This document shows positions 52,742-63,544 of a DNA stretch of 64,000 bases, one piece after another. Position numbers and translations under genes: made by a program. The stretch is from Vibrio spartinae (GTDB lineage Bacteria; Pseudomonadota; Gammaproteobacteria; Enterobacterales; Vibrionaceae). Each line of letters starts with the position of its first letter. Positions within the stretch are counted from its first letter, which is position 1. The notes beneath the pieces were generated by a model. The model was given only the letters and a program-made list of their open reading frames with translations, was not told the DNA's origin and searched no databases. Location of the stretch: contig NZ_AP024907.1 in the NCBI RefSeq assembly GCF_024347135.1, positions 2,099,001 to 2,163,000 of the forward strand, read 5' to 3'.

Positions 52742-53608
52742 TTAATTACTGAAAACAACGGTTCGGTTACCACTGAGAAAAACCCGCCGTTCGACATGAT
52801 AACGGACTGCATTAAACAACGTAATCCGCTCAACATCCTGCCCTTTCGAGATCAAATCCTCTGGGTAATGGGCATGGTCAACCGGCTGAATCCCCTGCGT
52901 GATAATCGGCCCTTCATCCAGATCGTTATTCACATAGTGAGCGGTTGCCCCGACCATTTTCACGCCTTTTTCCCAAGCCTGATGATAAGGGCGAGCCCCT
53001 TTAAATCCGGGAAGTAATGAGTGATGGATATTGATCGCCCGACCATTCAGAGCCGCACACATTTCAGGTGACAGTACCTGCATATAGCGGGCTAATACCA
53101 CTAAATCGACCTGATATTGTTCAATCAGTTGTAAAATATGCTCTTCCTGCTCGCGTTTGGTTTCCGGTGTGATCGGCAGATGGTAATACGGAATGTTATG
53201 CCACTTCGCCAGCGACTCTAAATCCGGGTGGTTGGAAATAATCACCGGGACTTCAATATTGAGCTGACCGGTCCGGTAGCGAAACAGTAAATCATTCAGG
53301 CAATGGTCAAATTTCGATACCAGTATTGCCACCCGATCTTTTTTCGTCACCGGATAGAGTTGCCAAGTCATTTCAAATGGCTTGGCTCTTCGTGCAAAAT
53401 GTTGATTAAACTGTTCAGGAGAAAAGTTCTCATCTTCCGGCGTAAATTCGATCCGCAAAAAGAACTGATCAAGCACCCGATCATCAAATGAATGGATTTC
53501 ATTGATATAATTAGCCGATTCCGCCATAAAACGGGTGACGACATCGACCGTACCTAAACGGCTGGGACAGCTTGCTGTCACAATCCAAGTGTCAGAAGAA
53601 GGCTTCAT
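52742..53608 (-). CDS. purU: Formyltetrahydrofolate deformylase
   Basis: Hydrolyses 10-formyltetrahydrofolate to formate and tetrahydrofolate. At 288 residues it has the family order: an N-terminal ACT domain (WIVTASCPSRLGTVDVVTRF) and a C-terminal formyltransferase-like domain with the catalytic NIHHSLLPGFKGARPYHQAW and the aspartate in HYVNNDLDEGPII. In betaine clusters PurU keeps tetrahydrofolate free while sarcosine oxidation loads it with one-carbon units. CTGGAG lies before the ATG. It stands 52 bases after soxG. Confidence 0.93.
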   Translation of the reverse strand: MKPSSDTWIVTASCPSRLGTVDVVTRFMAESANYINEIHSFDDRVLDQFFLRIEFTPEDENFSPEQFNQHFARRAKPFEMTWQLYPVTKKDRVAILVSKFDHCLNDLLFRYRTGQLNIEVPVIISNHPDLESLAKWHNIPYYHLPITPETKREQEEHILQLIEQYQVDLVVLARYMQVLSPEMCAALNGRAINIHHSLLPGFKGARPYHQAWEKGVKMVGATAHYVNNDLDEGPIITQGIQPVDHAHYPEDLISKGQDVERITLFNAVRYHVERRVFLSGNRTVVFSN

Positions 53609-53627
53609 TCGTTACTCCAGTCAAAAC

Positions 53628-53648
53628 TGCCGGGTCAGAGCCCGGCAG
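53628..53648 (-). repeat. Hairpin between soxG and purU
   Basis: CTGCCGGG and CCCGGCAG pair around a 5-base loop. No T run follows, so an attenuator or processing site between sox and purU is more likely than a full stop. Confidence 0.55.
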
Positions 53649-53660
53649 CATTGTTACTTC

Positions 53661-54326
53661 TTATTTTTCAATGGCTAAGCCATATTCTTTGCCGGCATCC
53701 GAGAGCCATCGCCAGATGTAGTCCGCAAAACTACGACGGACAATAATTTGCCAGCGTTGCTCATCAGCCCGGCGGAACACCGCCGAGCTTTTCGCCAGAA
53801 CAGAACCGGCAGTCTTGCCAACCGGAAACGCTTTCGGATGTACATCAAGTACGGTGCTTTTCTTCAGAATATTGACAGCCTGAGGACCACTCAGCTCAAT
53901 CACCGTCTGTCCGCTACTCTGATTGATAATTGAAAAATGACCGACAAGATTGTCACGCAGCGCAACTTCCACCGCGTAAGCCTGCTCTCCCGGAACCAGA
54001 ATCAACCATTCATCAGGACTCAGCCAGCACATCGCTTTATCATCTTTCTCTGATGACGTCAGCGGCAGTGTTGGTAACGACAGTCCCAGAACTTTTTCCA
54101 CGGCGTCAACCAGTCCTTGATCGTCACTGTCACCTCTGAGTATGAGGTGACCCAGTAGCGCGACCTCTTTCATTGTGACACCGGCAGTCGCAGAATGCGC
54201 TGCAACAGATGCCTTTTTACTCATATGCAGTGGCGTTTGGGTGGGCACCGACGCATATTGATCCATGACCGCCACAAGGTCAGCTTCAGACACTTGTTGT
54301 TTTTCAGGGCTTAATACATCAGACAT
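53661..54326 (-). CDS. soxG: Sarcosine oxidase gamma subunit
   Basis: The small folate-side subunit of the heterotetrameric sarcosine oxidase. It has 221 residues from the ATG at 54326 (MSDVLSPEKQQVSEADLV) with AAGGAG 9 bases upstream; the longer frame from 54395 lies within soxA and has no ribosome site. CWLSPDEWLILVPGEQA and INQSSGQTVIELSGPQAVNI are the family's most conserved parts. It overlaps soxA by 8 bases. Confidence 0.9.
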   Translation of the reverse strand: MSDVLSPEKQQVSEADLVAVMDQYASVPTQTPLHMSKKASVAAHSATAGVTMKEVALLGHLILRGDSDDQGLVDAVEKVLGLSLPTLPLTSSEKDDKAMCWLSPDEWLILVPGEQAYAVEVALRDNLVGHFSIINQSSGQTVIELSGPQAVNILKKSTVLDVHPKAFPVGKTAGSVLAKSSAVFRRADEQRWQIIVRRSFADYIWRWLSDAGKEYGLAIEK

Positions 54327-57300
54327 TCTGGCGTTCTCCTTTTGGATCAAAAAATACAGCACTACAAATTTCTGCTTCAACCACCCGTCCGTCAACCAAT
54401 GGGTAATAGACCTTTTCTCCCATCCGTTGCAGGCCGTTTTTCACAAATCCCATCGCAATACTGCGATCCAAATTTGCACTCCAGTAACTTGAACTCACAT
54501 GACCGATCATTTCCATCGGCACCGGCTGATTGGGATGATTCACCGCCTGTGCGCCTTCAGGGAGCACAATTTTCGGATCCACGGTTTTCAGGCCAACCAG
54601 TTGTTTACGGCCTTCACGGGCATTACTTTCCAGTGCCATCCCGCGTTTGCCGATAAAGCTGAACGGTTTCTTGTTACCGACACACCAGCCCATATTCAAG
54701 TCGTATGGTGTCACGGAGCCATCCGTATCCTGCCCGGCGATAATGAAGCCTTTTTCAGCACGCAAAATATGCATGGTCTCAGTCCCGTATGGCGTCAGAT
54801 TGTATTTTTCGCCATGCTCAAACAGTTTGTCCCAGACATATTGGGCATAGTTTGCCTGTACGTTAATCTCAAACGACAGTTCCCCGGTAAACGAAATCCG
54901 GAAGATACGGGCAGGAACCCCCGCAACATGGGCTTGTTTCCAGTCCATGAACTTGAAGCTATCGTTGCTGAGATCGAGATCAGTCAGCTCAGACAACAAC
55001 TTCCGACTATTTGGTCCGCCGATAGTCATCGTCGCCCAGTGATCCGTGACACTGGTGAAGTAAACTTCAAGCTCCGGCCATTCGGTCTGATGATAGAATT
55101 CTAACCACTCAAGCACATGTGCAGCCCCACCGGTAGTGGTCGTCATCAGGAAGTGATTCTCGCCGAGACAAGATGTAACCCCATCGTCAAACACCATGCC
55201 GTCTTCACCACACATCAGGCCGTAGCGACACTTACCGACACCCAGTTTCGCCCATGCGTTGGTATAAACCCGGCCGATAAATTCCCGGGCATCTTTGCCT
55301 TGGATATCGATTTTACCCAGTGTGGATGCATCGAGCACACCAACGCTTTCACGGACCGCTTTACATTCGCGGTTCAATGCTTCCTGCATCGTTTCGTTGC
55401 CGCGCGGGTAATACCACGGGCGCATCCACTGACCGACATCTTCAAATTTTGCACCGTGGGCAACATGCCATTCATGCATTGCTGTATAACGCATCGGGTC
55501 AAACAGCTCATTGCAGTGGCGGCCGGAAATAGCGCCGAAGGTGATCGGTGTATAGTTTGGTCTGAAGATGGTCGTTCCGGTATCTGGAATGGTCTGCCCC
55601 AGTTTTTTGGCGGCAATCGCCATACCGTTGATATTGCCCAATTTGCCCTGATCAGTCCCAAAGCCCATTGCGGTATAACGTTTGACGTGTTCGATTGACT
55701 CAAAACCTTCCAGCGTTGCCAGTTCAATCCCGGCAGCGGTGACATCATTTTGATAATCAACAAACTGTTTCGGCGCTCGCGAGGTCGGTTTGGTATGAGG
55801 CGCATGGAAGAATGCCATCGCCGGACCTTCGGTGATTGTGGCAGTTTGTGGCACCGCAATTTTTTCGACTGGAAGACCAAGCAACTCAGTCGCTTTCTGG
55901 CCGATAGCAACCCCTTGTTTCAGCACTTCGTCCAGACTGAACAGGCCATTAATCGCACCTGCCGTCAACTGACGTTGTACCGTTCTGCCGGGAATAAAAC
56001 CAATCACATTGTCATCCCAAATCGGGCGACTGCCGGTATGGCAAGACAAATGAACAACCGGACTCCAGCCACCTGAGCTGGCAATCGTGTCACAGGCCAG
56101 CGTGCGAACATTGCCGGTGACCTTGTCCCCTTCACTATCGATACTTGCCACGACCGCACCGGAGACGCGTTTCTTCCCTTCAACATCAATCACAGCACTC
56201 CCGGTCACGACCGAAATACCAAGCGCTTTCGCCTGATCGATCAGATCCCCTTTGGGGGTCGCCCGCGTATCAACAATTGCAACCACTTCACGCCCTGCAT
56301 TCAACCAATCGATCGCGGTTTGATAAGCACCATCATTGGTGGTCATCAAGACCAGCTTCTCGCCCGGAACAACACAGTACCGATTGATGTAGGTTGATAC
56401 CGCAGATGCCAGCATACAGCCGGGAACATCGTTATTACCGTAAACTAACGGACGCTCATGTGCTCCCGTCGCCAGAACCACCCAACGGGCACGAACCCGG
56501 TGCAGACGCTGACGGACTTGATCCGGTCCGGCACGATCAGCTAAGTGATCGGTTTTCCGTTCGTGAATCGTCAGGAAGTTGTGATCGTGGTAACCATTCA
56601 CGGTCGAACGCTTGAGCAGCGTAACATCCGGATAAGTTTCCAGTTCAGCAACGACCTGCTGCACCCATTCCAGTGCCGGCTGACCATCGATCACATCCGG
56701 TGTGCTTAACAGGCTGCCACCGAATTCATTCTGTTCATCAGCGATGATCACTCTTGCACCGGCGCGCGCGGCACCCAAAGCGGCAGTCAGACCGGCTGGC
56801 CCGGCACCAACCACCATCAGATCACAATGCTGATTGAGGTGATCGTAAATGTCCGGATCATTCTCCACCGGAGAACGCCCAAGGCCGGCCGCTTTACGAA
56901 TATATTTTTCGTAAGTCGGCCACATAGACGCCGGAGACATGAATGTTTTGTAATAAAATCCCGGTGGCATCATCTTCCCGCTGAATTGACCGAAAACGCC
57001 CATCAAATCTTTTTCAACGTTCGGCCAGCCATTGGTTGACGCACAGACCAGACCATCGAATAGTTCTTGTTGTGTCGCCCGGACATTCGGCACCTGCGTG
57101 GCTTCACTGGCACCTAACTGTAAAATTGCATTCGGCTCTTCTGCACCGGCCGCGACAATCCCGCGCGGGCGGCTGTATTTAAAACTACGACCAACGATGT
57201 CAATCCCATTAGCCAGTAATGCCGAGGCAACCGTGTCCCCTTTGAAACCCTGATAACGACGACCGTTATAAGTAAAATTCAGCGGTTTTGAATGGTGAAT

Positions 57301-57336
57301 ACGTCCACCTGACGACAAGCGATTTTTCTGCTTCAT
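54319..57336 (-). CDS. soxA: Sarcosine oxidase alpha subunit
   Basis: The largest subunit, 1005 residues. The N-terminus carries a ferredoxin-like fold (GDTVASALLANGIDIVGRSF), then an NAD/FAD domain with LMVVGAGPAGLTAALGAARA. The C-terminal third is a GcvT-like folate domain (GKRGMALESNAREGRKQLVG) that passes the methyl carbon to tetrahydrofolate, giving 5,10-methylenetetrahydrofolate. AAGGAGCGGAAC lies before the ATG. It begins 11 bases after soxD. Confidence 0.95.
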   Translation of the reverse strand: MKQKNRLSSGGRIHHSKPLNFTYNGRRYQGFKGDTVASALLANGIDIVGRSFKYSRPRGIVAAGAEEPNAILQLGASEATQVPNVRATQQELFDGLVCASTNGWPNVEKDLMGVFGQFSGKMMPPGFYYKTFMSPASMWPTYEKYIRKAAGLGRSPVENDPDIYDHLNQHCDLMVVGAGPAGLTAALGAARAGARVIIADEQNEFGGSLLSTPDVIDGQPALEWVQQVVAELETYPDVTLLKRSTVNGYHDHNFLTIHERKTDHLADRAGPDQVRQRLHRVRARWVVLATGAHERPLVYGNNDVPGCMLASAVSTYINRYCVVPGEKLVLMTTNDGAYQTAIDWLNAGREVVAIVDTRATPKGDLIDQAKALGISVVTGSAVIDVEGKKRVSGAVVASIDSEGDKVTGNVRTLACDTIASSGGWSPVVHLSCHTGSRPIWDDNVIGFIPGRTVQRQLTAGAINGLFSLDEVLKQGVAIGQKATELLGLPVEKIAVPQTATITEGPAMAFFHAPHTKPTSRAPKQFVDYQNDVTAAGIELATLEGFESIEHVKRYTAMGFGTDQGKLGNINGMAIAAKKLGQTIPDTGTTIFRPNYTPITFGAISGRHCNELFDPMRYTAMHEWHVAHGAKFEDVGQWMRPWYYPRGNETMQEALNRECKAVRESVGVLDASTLGKIDIQGKDAREFIGRVYTNAWAKLGVGKCRYGLMCGEDGMVFDDGVTSCLGENHFLMTTTTGGAAHVLEWLEFYHQTEWPELEVYFTSVTDHWATMTIGGPNSRKLLSELTDLDLSNDSFKFMDWKQAHVAGVPARIFRISFTGELSFEINVQANYAQYVWDKLFEHGEKYNLTPYGTETMHILRAEKGFIIAGQDTDGSVTPYDLNMGWCVGNKKPFSFIGKRGMALESNAREGRKQLVGLKTVDPKIVLPEGAQAVNHPNQPVPMEMIGHVSSSYWSANLDRSIAMGFVKNGLQRMGEKVYYPLVDGRVVEAEICSAVFFDPKGERQNV

Positions 57337-57347
57337 TGTTCCGCTCC

Positions 57348-57638
57348 TTAGCCCTGTTTCACCATGCTTTCAGGTTGTTCACCAATTTTGTAAACCTGTT
57401 TGATTTCGTAAGTCACTGTATCGCGGGACACATTGAAAAACTTTTTGCATCCCAGTGCGTGATACCAAATCTCATGATGTAACCCGCGGGGGTTTTCCCG
57501 AAAATGGAGGAATTCCCCCCATGCTTTGTCTGTGCATTGTTCGGGGTCAAGCGGGCGAGAAATATGTGCCTGACCTTTCACATGAAATTCTTCTTCTTCC
57601 CGCACTTCATGACAGTGCGGGCAATAGATGTGAAACAT
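57348..57638 (-). CDS. soxD: Sarcosine oxidase delta subunit
   Basis: A 96-residue subunit that binds zinc. The ligands are the cysteines and histidines of YCPHCHEVREEEEF and the later HALGCKKFFNV. The length fits the family. AAGGAG lies 8 bases before the ATG. It lies 27 bases after soxB. Confidence 0.94.
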   Translation of the reverse strand: MFHIYCPHCHEVREEEEFHVKGQAHISRPLDPEQCTDKAWGEFLHFRENPRGLHHEIWYHALGCKKFFNVSRDTVTYEIKQVYKIGEQPESMVKQG

Positions 57639-57665
57639 AGAATGCTCTCCTTCGCTTATCTTTGC

Positions 57666-58919
57666 TTAGTGTGCTACGCCCGCTGCGCCATGCTCATCCA
57701 CCAATGAACCATCATGGAAACGGAACATTGAGAATGGTTTTGCCAACGCATTTGCTTCACCTTTTGCCAGTGTTTCAGCAAAAACATGTCCGGATCCGGG
57801 AGTCGCCTTAAAGCCCCCTGTCCCCCAACCACAGTTGAAGAACAGATTCTCGACCGGCGTATCCGAGATAATCGGACAGGCATCATGTGTGGTATCCACG
57901 ATCCCGCCCCACTGACGGTTCATGCGGACACGACTAAAGATTGGGAAGAGCTCAACAATCGCCTGAAGCGTATGTTCAATCGTATGATATGAGCCACGCT
58001 GTCCGTAACCGTTATAACCATCGATACCCGCACCGATGACTAAGTCACCTTTATCAGACTGACTGACATACCCATGCACGTGGTTAGACATCACCACAGT
58101 GTCGATGATCGGTTTAATCGGCTCAGAGACCAACGCTTGCAACGGGTGAGACTCAAGCGGCATGTCAAAGCCAGCCATTTTTGCCATCACGCCCGAGTTG
58201 CCGGCCGTGACACAACCCACTCGGTTCGCTTTGATGATGCCGTGACGGTTGGTTTTCACCCCGACAATGGCACCATCTTCAATCACCATATCGGTGACTT
58301 CACACTGTTGGAGCAAGTCCACACCGTAACTGTCCGCACCACGGGCATAACCCCATGCGACGGCATCGTGACGGGCGACCCCGCCTCGGGGTTGCCACGA
58401 GGCCCCCATCACGGGGTAACGACGATTCTGTGAACAATCCATGTGCGGTACAATTTCTTTGACCTGTTTGGCATCCAACACTTCACCGTCGATGCCGTTG
58501 AGACGGTTCGCATTGACCCGTCGTTCAATATCACGCATATCTTGCAGGGTATGACCGAGATTCAGCACGCCACGCTGAGAGAACATCACGTTATAATTCA
58601 AATCCTGAGACAATCCTTCCCAGAGTTTCATGGCATGTTCATAAAGATGAGCGGCTTCATCCCATAGATAGTTCGAACGAACAATGGTGGTGTTACGAGC
58701 GGTATTGCCACCGCCCAGATAACCTTTTTCAATCACGGCAACATTGGTAATGCCGTGCACTTTCGCCAGATAATAAGCTGTCGCCAAACCGTGACCGCCG
58801 CCGCCGATGATAATGACATCATATTTCTTCTTCGGTTTGGGATTACGCCAAACACGTTGCCAGTTTTCGTGATAGGCCAGACTGTGCTTCAACAGTCCAA
58901 ATCCAGAATAACGCTCCAT
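57666..58919 (-). CDS. soxB: Sarcosine oxidase beta subunit
   Basis: The subunit that oxidises sarcosine to glycine. It has 417 residues from the ATG at 58919 ([20 protein letters not shown]), the usual N-terminus, with GGGAG 8 bases upstream. The dinucleotide-binding motif is [17 protein letters not shown] near 34-50. The [18 protein letters not shown] region, with its histidine, is where FMN is covalently held in characterised enzymes. It begins 31 bases after glyA. Confidence 0.94.
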   Translation of the reverse strand: MERYSGFGLLKHSLAYHENWQRVWRNPKPKKKYDVIIIGGGGHGLATAYYLAKVHGITNVAVIEKGYLGGGNTARNTTIVRSNYLWDEAAHLYEHAMKLWEGLSQDLNYNVMFSQRGVLNLGHTLQDMRDIERRVNANRLNGIDGEVLDAKQVKEIVPHMDCSQNRRYPVMGASWQPRGGVARHDAVAWGYARGADSYGVDLLQQCEVTDMVIEDGAIVGVKTNRHGIIKANRVGCVTAGNSGVMAKMAGFDMPLESHPLQALVSEPIKPIIDTVVMSNHVHGYVSQSDKGDLVIGAGIDGYNGYGQRGSYHTIEHTLQAIVELFPIFSRVRMNRQWGGIVDTTHDACPIISDTPVENLFFNCGWGTGGFKATPGSGHVFAETLAKGEANALAKPFSMFRFHDGSLVDEHGAAGVAH

Positions 58920-58950
58920 AAATACTACTCCCAGACAATCCTTAGCAGAC

Positions 58951-60216
58951 TCAGCGATACACAGGGAATTCAGCGCAAAGCGCGACAACCTGTGACTTCA
59001 CTTCTTCTATTGTTTTCTCCAGCTTCGCTTCGTCATCAAGGACATCGAGAATGTCCGCGATCCAGCCCGCCAGCAGTGTACATTCTTGCTCTTTAAATCC
59101 TCGAGTCGTTACGACGGGAGAGCCGATCCGCAACCCAGACGTCACAAAGGGTGACTGAGGGTCATTGGGGACTGCATTCTTATTCACGGTCATGTTTGCT
59201 CTGCCAAGTGCGGCATCAGCGGCTTTTCCGGTGAGACCCTGCTTGATTAGGCTCAGCAAGAACAGATGGTTATCCGTCCCGCCAGAGACGATGTCGAACC
59301 CGCGACCGATCAGCACTTCAGCCATGACCTGAGCATTGAGGATGACTTGTTGCTGGTAGGCTTGAAACTCCGGCTGAAGCGCTTCTTGGAAAGCAACAGC
59401 TTTCGCCGCAATCACATGCATCAACGGGCCGCCCTGACCACCGGGAAAAACCGCTGAGTTGAGTTTTTTCTCCAGTTCAGGATTGCTTTGTGCCAAGATC
59501 AGGCCACCACGCGGACCGCGCAATGTTTTATGCGTTGTGGTGGTAACAACATCAGCCCATGGGACGGGGTTCGGATAGAGTTTGGCAGCGACCAGACCAG
59601 CCACGTGCGCCATATCGACAAACAGATAGGCATCAACCATATCGGCAATTTCACGGAAACGAGCCCAATCCACTTTTCTTGAATAAGCAGAGAAACCGGC
59701 AACAATCACCTTCGGATGATGTTCTTTCGCCAGACGCTCGACCTGTTCATAATCGATTTCACCGGTTTCAGGATTGAGACCATACTGAACTGCATTGTAG
59801 AGCTTTCCGGAAAAGCTGACTTTCGCCCCATGCGTTAAGTGCCCGCCATGATCGAGACTCATTCCCAGAATCGTATCACCCGGGTTACACAATGCCATGT
59901 AAACCGCGGCATTCGCCTGAGAGCCTGAGTGAGGTTGTACATTGGCGTAATCGGCACAAAAAAGACGACAAGCACGCTCGATAGCCAGACTTTCTACCTG
60001 ATCGACGTACTCACAGCCACCATAATAACGTTTCGCCGGATAACCTTCGGCATATTTATTTGTCAGTACAGAACCCTGCGCTTCCATGACACGCGGACTA
60101 GTATAGTTTTCTGATGCAATCAGCTCGATGTGTTCTTCCTGTCGTTTTGCTTCAAGCTGCATTGCCGCCCATACCGCATCATCGAAACCGGCTATCGAAT
60201 CATTCTTTGTAAACAT
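58951..60216 (-). CDS. glyA: Serine hydroxymethyltransferase of the sarcosine operon
   Basis: Joins glycine and 5,10-methylenetetrahydrofolate to make serine and tetrahydrofolate, consuming both products of sarcosine oxidase. It has 421 residues, with the pyridoxal phosphate lysine in [14 protein letters not shown] near 229 and the N-terminal [20 protein letters not shown]. As in Pseudomonas (glyA1) it leads the sox operon and is probably a second copy beside a housekeeping glyA elsewhere. GGAG lies before the ATG. Confidence 0.94.
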   Translation of the reverse strand: MFTKNDSIAGFDDAVWAAMQLEAKRQEEHIELIASENYTSPRVMEAQGSVLTNKYAEGYPAKRYYGGCEYVDQVESLAIERACRLFCADYANVQPHSGSQANAAVYMALCNPGDTILGMSLDHGGHLTHGAKVSFSGKLYNAVQYGLNPETGEIDYEQVERLAKEHHPKVIVAGFSAYSRKVDWARFREIADMVDAYLFVDMAHVAGLVAAKLYPNPVPWADVVTTTTHKTLRGPRGGLILAQSNPELEKKLNSAVFPGGQGGPLMHVIAAKAVAFQEALQPEFQAYQQQVILNAQVMAEVLIGRGFDIVSGGTDNHLFLLSLIKQGLTGKAADAALGRANMTVNKNAVPNDPQSPFVTSGLRIGSPVVTTRGFKEQECTLLAGWIADILDVLDDEAKLEKTIEEVKSQVVALCAEFPVYR

Positions 60217-60633
60217 TTATTTTTCTCCATGCTGACCTTTTATTCAGGGCATATCGTCCTTACCCGCTGATGTTATCGGCAGACCTCTATGTCGATATGT
60301 TTCGAAACGCCTCACCGATGTCGATTTGCGACATAGTGGTGAATTAAAAAAATCAGTCCGGGAAATACGGCTCAGCCATCATGCGTCAGTAGAAAAGCGG
60401 GTGAAATCGCACAAAGTTCAACCATGCTGGTTAAAGATGTCTTAAAAACGTCGTCTATGGATACGCTTCACCGCCTTTCTTCATGCTAAACCATTCAAGA
60501 GTCATTAATTTTAGTGTATTGTTAAGCATCCACTGATGCTGGGGAAGAATGACTGTCAGAGACTGCCCCCAACACTTTCGGCATAAAAATTTGATTTGTA
60601 ATAATTAATTAACCAAAGGATACAAACACTACT
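60217..60633. promoter_or_regulatory. Divergent glyA-sox and asnS control region
   Basis: 417 bases without a gene. ATGTCGAT stands at 60289 and 60318 (29 bases apart, same orientation), and CGACAT stands at 60329-60334, making the dyad ATGTCG-ATTTG-CGACAT. Two same-direction half sites about three helix turns apart would suit an AraC-type dimer such as GbdR. The asnS promoter lies nearer 60560-60620; AAAGGA stands before its ATG. Operator identity is inference. Confidence 0.5.
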
Positions 60634-62034
60634 ATGACGTACGCGCCTGTTGTTGACGTATTAAGCGGTAAGCTTGCAGTTGACAGTGAAGTTACTGTCC
60701 GCGGCTGGATCCGTACACGTCGTGATTCCAAAGCCGGAATTTCGTTTCTTGCCATTTATGACGGCTCTTGTTTCGACCCGATTCAGGCCGTGGTCCCGAA
60801 TAATCTCAATAATTACAATGAAGAAGTTTTAAAGCTGACAACCGGCTGTTCTGTTGAAGTGACCGGTCAAATTGTTGCATCTCCGGCAAAAGGTCAGGAC
60901 TTTGAACTGGCGGCAACAGCCGTCAAAGTTGTCGGATGGGTTGAAGATGCGGATACCTATCCTATGGCGAAAACACGTCACTCGATTGAGTACCTGCGTG
61001 AAGTCGCTCACTTGCGCCCGCGTACCAATGTGATTGGTGCCGTTGCCCGTGTGCGTAACTGTCTTTCTCAGGCCATTCACCGTTTTTATCATGAGCAGGG
61101 TTTTTTCTGGGTTTCTACCCCGCTGATCACAGCGGCTGACTGTGAAGGCGCCGGTGAAATGTTCCGGGTTTCAACGCTGGATCTGACCAATCTGCCGCTG
61201 ACTGAACAAGGTGATGTGGACTTTAATGAAGATTTCTTCGGTAAAGAGACATTCTTGACGGTTTCAGGCCAATTAAATGGTGAATCCTACGCGTGTGCAT
61301 TAAGCAAGATTTACACCTTTGGCCCGACATTCCGTGCTGAAAATTCTAACACAAGCCGTCACTTAGCTGAATTCTGGATGGTGGAACCCGAAGTCGCATT
61401 TGCAGAGTTGAATGACGTCGCTGCGCTTGCTGAAGAAATGCTCAAATATGTTTTTAAAGCAGTCCTTGAAGAACGTCGTGATGATCTGGAATTCTTTACC
61501 CAAAGAATCGATAAAGACGTGATTAGCCGTCTGGAAAACTTTGTTGAGTCAGACTTCGCACAAGTGGATTACACGGATGCGATTCAAATCCTGTTGGATT
61601 CCGGTAAAACATTTGAATATCCGGTTGAATGGGGCATCGATATGTCTTCAGAACATGAGCGCTACCTCGCTGAAGAGCACTTTAAAGCACCTGTGGTCGT
61701 GAAAAACTACCCGAAAGATATCAAAGCATTCTATATGCGGATGAATGATGATGGTAAAACCGTTGCCGCGATGGATGTACTCGCACCGGGAATTGGTGAA
61801 ATTATCGGGGGCTCTCAACGTGAAGAACGTTTAGACATTCTGGATCAACGGATGATCGAGATGGGAATCGAACCAGAAAGTATGAACTGGTATCGTGATT
61901 TGCGCCGTTACGGCACGGTTCCTCATTCAGGCTTCGGCCTCGGATTCGAACGCTTGGTTTCTTACGTCACCGGGATGGGTAACATCCGCGATGTAATTCC
62001 ATTCCCGAGAGCGCCACGTTCGGCTAACTTCTAA
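60634..62034 (+). CDS. asnS: Asparagine--tRNA ligase
   Basis: Charges tRNA-Asn. It has 466 residues as in E. coli. The N-terminal OB fold with [20 protein letters not shown] binds the anticodon. Class II motifs follow: motif 2 at [20 protein letters not shown] and motif 3 at [20 protein letters not shown]. Housekeeping gene, ending in a terminator. Confidence 0.96.
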   Translation: MTYAPVVDVLSGKLAVDSEVTVRGWIRTRRDSKAGISFLAIYDGSCFDPIQAVVPNNLNNYNEEVLKLTTGCSVEVTGQIVASPAKGQDFELAATAVKVVGWVEDADTYPMAKTRHSIEYLREVAHLRPRTNVIGAVARVRNCLSQAIHRFYHEQGFFWVSTPLITAADCEGAGEMFRVSTLDLTNLPLTEQGDVDFNEDFFGKETFLTVSGQLNGESYACALSKIYTFGPTFRAENSNTSRHLAEFWMVEPEVAFAELNDVAALAEEMLKYVFKAVLEERRDDLEFFTQRIDKDVISRLENFVESDFAQVDYTDAIQILLDSGKTFEYPVEWGIDMSSEHERYLAEEHFKAPVVVKNYPKDIKAFYMRMNDDGKTVAAMDVLAPGIGEIIGGSQREERLDILDQRMIEMGIEPESMNWYRDLRRYGTVPHSGFGLGFERLVSYVTGMGNIRDVIPFPRAPRSANF

Positions 62035-62076
62035 TCCGAATATGGGTTGGAATCCGAAGATTCGTTTTGATCTGCA

Positions 62077-62107
62077 AAATGCCATCGTTCACGGTGGCAT
62101 TTTTTAT
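62077..62107 (+). terminator. Terminator of asnS
   Basis: AATGCCATCG and CGGTGGCATT form a stem with one G-T pair around TTCA, followed by TTTTATT. Confidence 0.85.
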
Positions 62108-62311
62108 TGTCCCTTTGGTGATGTCTGGTGACGGTATGCCGCAAGGCCATTCTCCATGCGCGTGAAACAGAAGAATCAGCAATTATTTAACTTTTTCACC
62201 GTGTGACGGTTGTAACAAGATCGCCATAGAGGTATAAATAATTGCATCATGATGTCACGAAACTGGCATAAAAATTCACCATTTCCTTTCAATTTTACAC
62301 GGACGAAAAAT

Positions 62312-63502
62312 ATGTTTGAAAACGTTGTCGCAGCACCGGCTGATCCCATTCTCGGACTCACTGAAGAGTTCAAAAGCGATCCCCGTTCAGAAAAGATTAA
62401 TTTAGGGGTCGGGATCTATAAAGATGAATCCGGTCAAACCCCGATCCTCGCGACAGTAAAAAAAGCGGAAGCCATACTGCTCGAATCAGAAAAAACCAAG
62501 TCTTATCTCACTATTGAAGGAATGGCTGATTATGCGCTAGCCGTGCAAAAACTCCTGTTTGGGGCGGATGCGGAAATCGTCACCAGCCAAAGAGCCAAAA
62601 CATCTCAGGCTCCGGGCGGAACCGGCGCCCTCCGTGTCGCGGGTGAGTTCATTAAACGTCATATGAGTAGCTCTAAAATCTGGATCAGTAATCCGACTTG
62701 GGCGAACCATAACGGTGTCTTCAAAGCTGCCGGCCTAGAAATCGCGCAATACAGCTACTACAACGCAGCAACCAAAGATAAAGATTTTTCAGCGATGGTT
62801 GCCGACCTGCAAGGTGCAGAAGCTGGTGATATCGTTTTATTACACGGTTGCTGTCATAACCCGACAGGTATCGACCCGACGCCTGAAGAGTGGGAAACCC
62901 TCGCCAAGCTTGTGGCAGAAAAAGGACTGATTCCGCTTTTCGATTTTGCTTATCAGGGTTTTGCAAAAGGAGTTGAAGAAGATGCCGCAGGTCTGCGTGT
63001 TTTTGCCCGCTATAATCAAGAACTCCTCGTCGCCAGCTCATTTTCGAAAAACTTCGGGCTGTATAACGAACGGGTTGGTGCATTCACACTGGTGGCAGAA
63101 TCGAAAGAGATTGCAACAACTGCATTTTCTCAAGTGAAAGGCATTATTCGCTCAATCTACTCCAACCCACCGGCTCACGGTGCTGCTATCGTCACCACGA
63201 TTCTGAATCATCCGGAACTCTATGCCGCGTGGATTCAGGAAGTGGCAGAAATGCGTGATCGCATTCAGGAAATGCGTGATCTGTTTGTCGCAACCTTGAA
63301 AGAACAAGGTGTTCAGCAAGACTTCGGTTTCATTGCCCGTCAGAATGGCATGTTCTCATTCTCAGGCCTGAACCCTGAACAAGTGGCACAGCTCAAAAAT
63401 GAGTTTGGTATCTATATTGTCGGATCCGGTCGGATTAGTGTTGCGGGTATGACTAAGAACAACATGTTGCCTTTGTGTAAGGCGATCGCGGCAGTCGTTT
63501 AA
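62312..63502 (+). CDS. aspC: Aspartate/aromatic amino acid aminotransferase
   Basis: Transfers the amino group of aspartate or aromatic amino acids to 2-oxoglutarate. It has 396 residues from the ATG at 62312 ([20 protein letters not shown]), matching E. coli AspC; the longer frame from 62249 is not typical. The pyridoxal phosphate lysine is in [17 protein letters not shown] near 246. The order asnS-aspC is common in Vibrio and related bacteria. Confidence 0.93.
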   Translation: MFENVVAAPADPILGLTEEFKSDPRSEKINLGVGIYKDESGQTPILATVKKAEAILLESEKTKSYLTIEGMADYALAVQKLLFGADAEIVTSQRAKTSQAPGGTGALRVAGEFIKRHMSSSKIWISNPTWANHNGVFKAAGLEIAQYSYYNAATKDKDFSAMVADLQGAEAGDIVLLHGCCHNPTGIDPTPEEWETLAKLVAEKGLIPLFDFAYQGFAKGVEEDAAGLRVFARYNQELLVASSFSKNFGLYNERVGAFTLVAESKEIATTAFSQVKGIIRSIYSNPPAHGAAIVTTILNHPELYAAWIQEVAEMRDRIQEMRDLFVATLKEQGVQQDFGFIARQNGMFSFSGLNPEQVAQLKNEFGIYIVGSGRISVAGMTKNNMLPLCKAIAAVV

Positions 63503-63544
63503 TTCGTTGCAGCGATATCACTGATGTATGAGTGACCCAAAAAA

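Noticed and set aside
58920..58988. A longer soxB start at 58988
   Set aside because: The extra residues overlap glyA and do not resemble Sox[11 protein letters not shown] with GGGAG upstream is the family start.
60217..60633. A glycine riboswitch ahead of glyA
   Set aside because: No tandem aptamer-like conserved cores were seen; the visible structure is the ATGTCG repeats, which fit protein binding better.
62249..62311. A longer aspC start at 62249
   Set aside because: The 21 extra residues are absent from AspC homologues, and [12 protein letters not shown] is the usual beginning.
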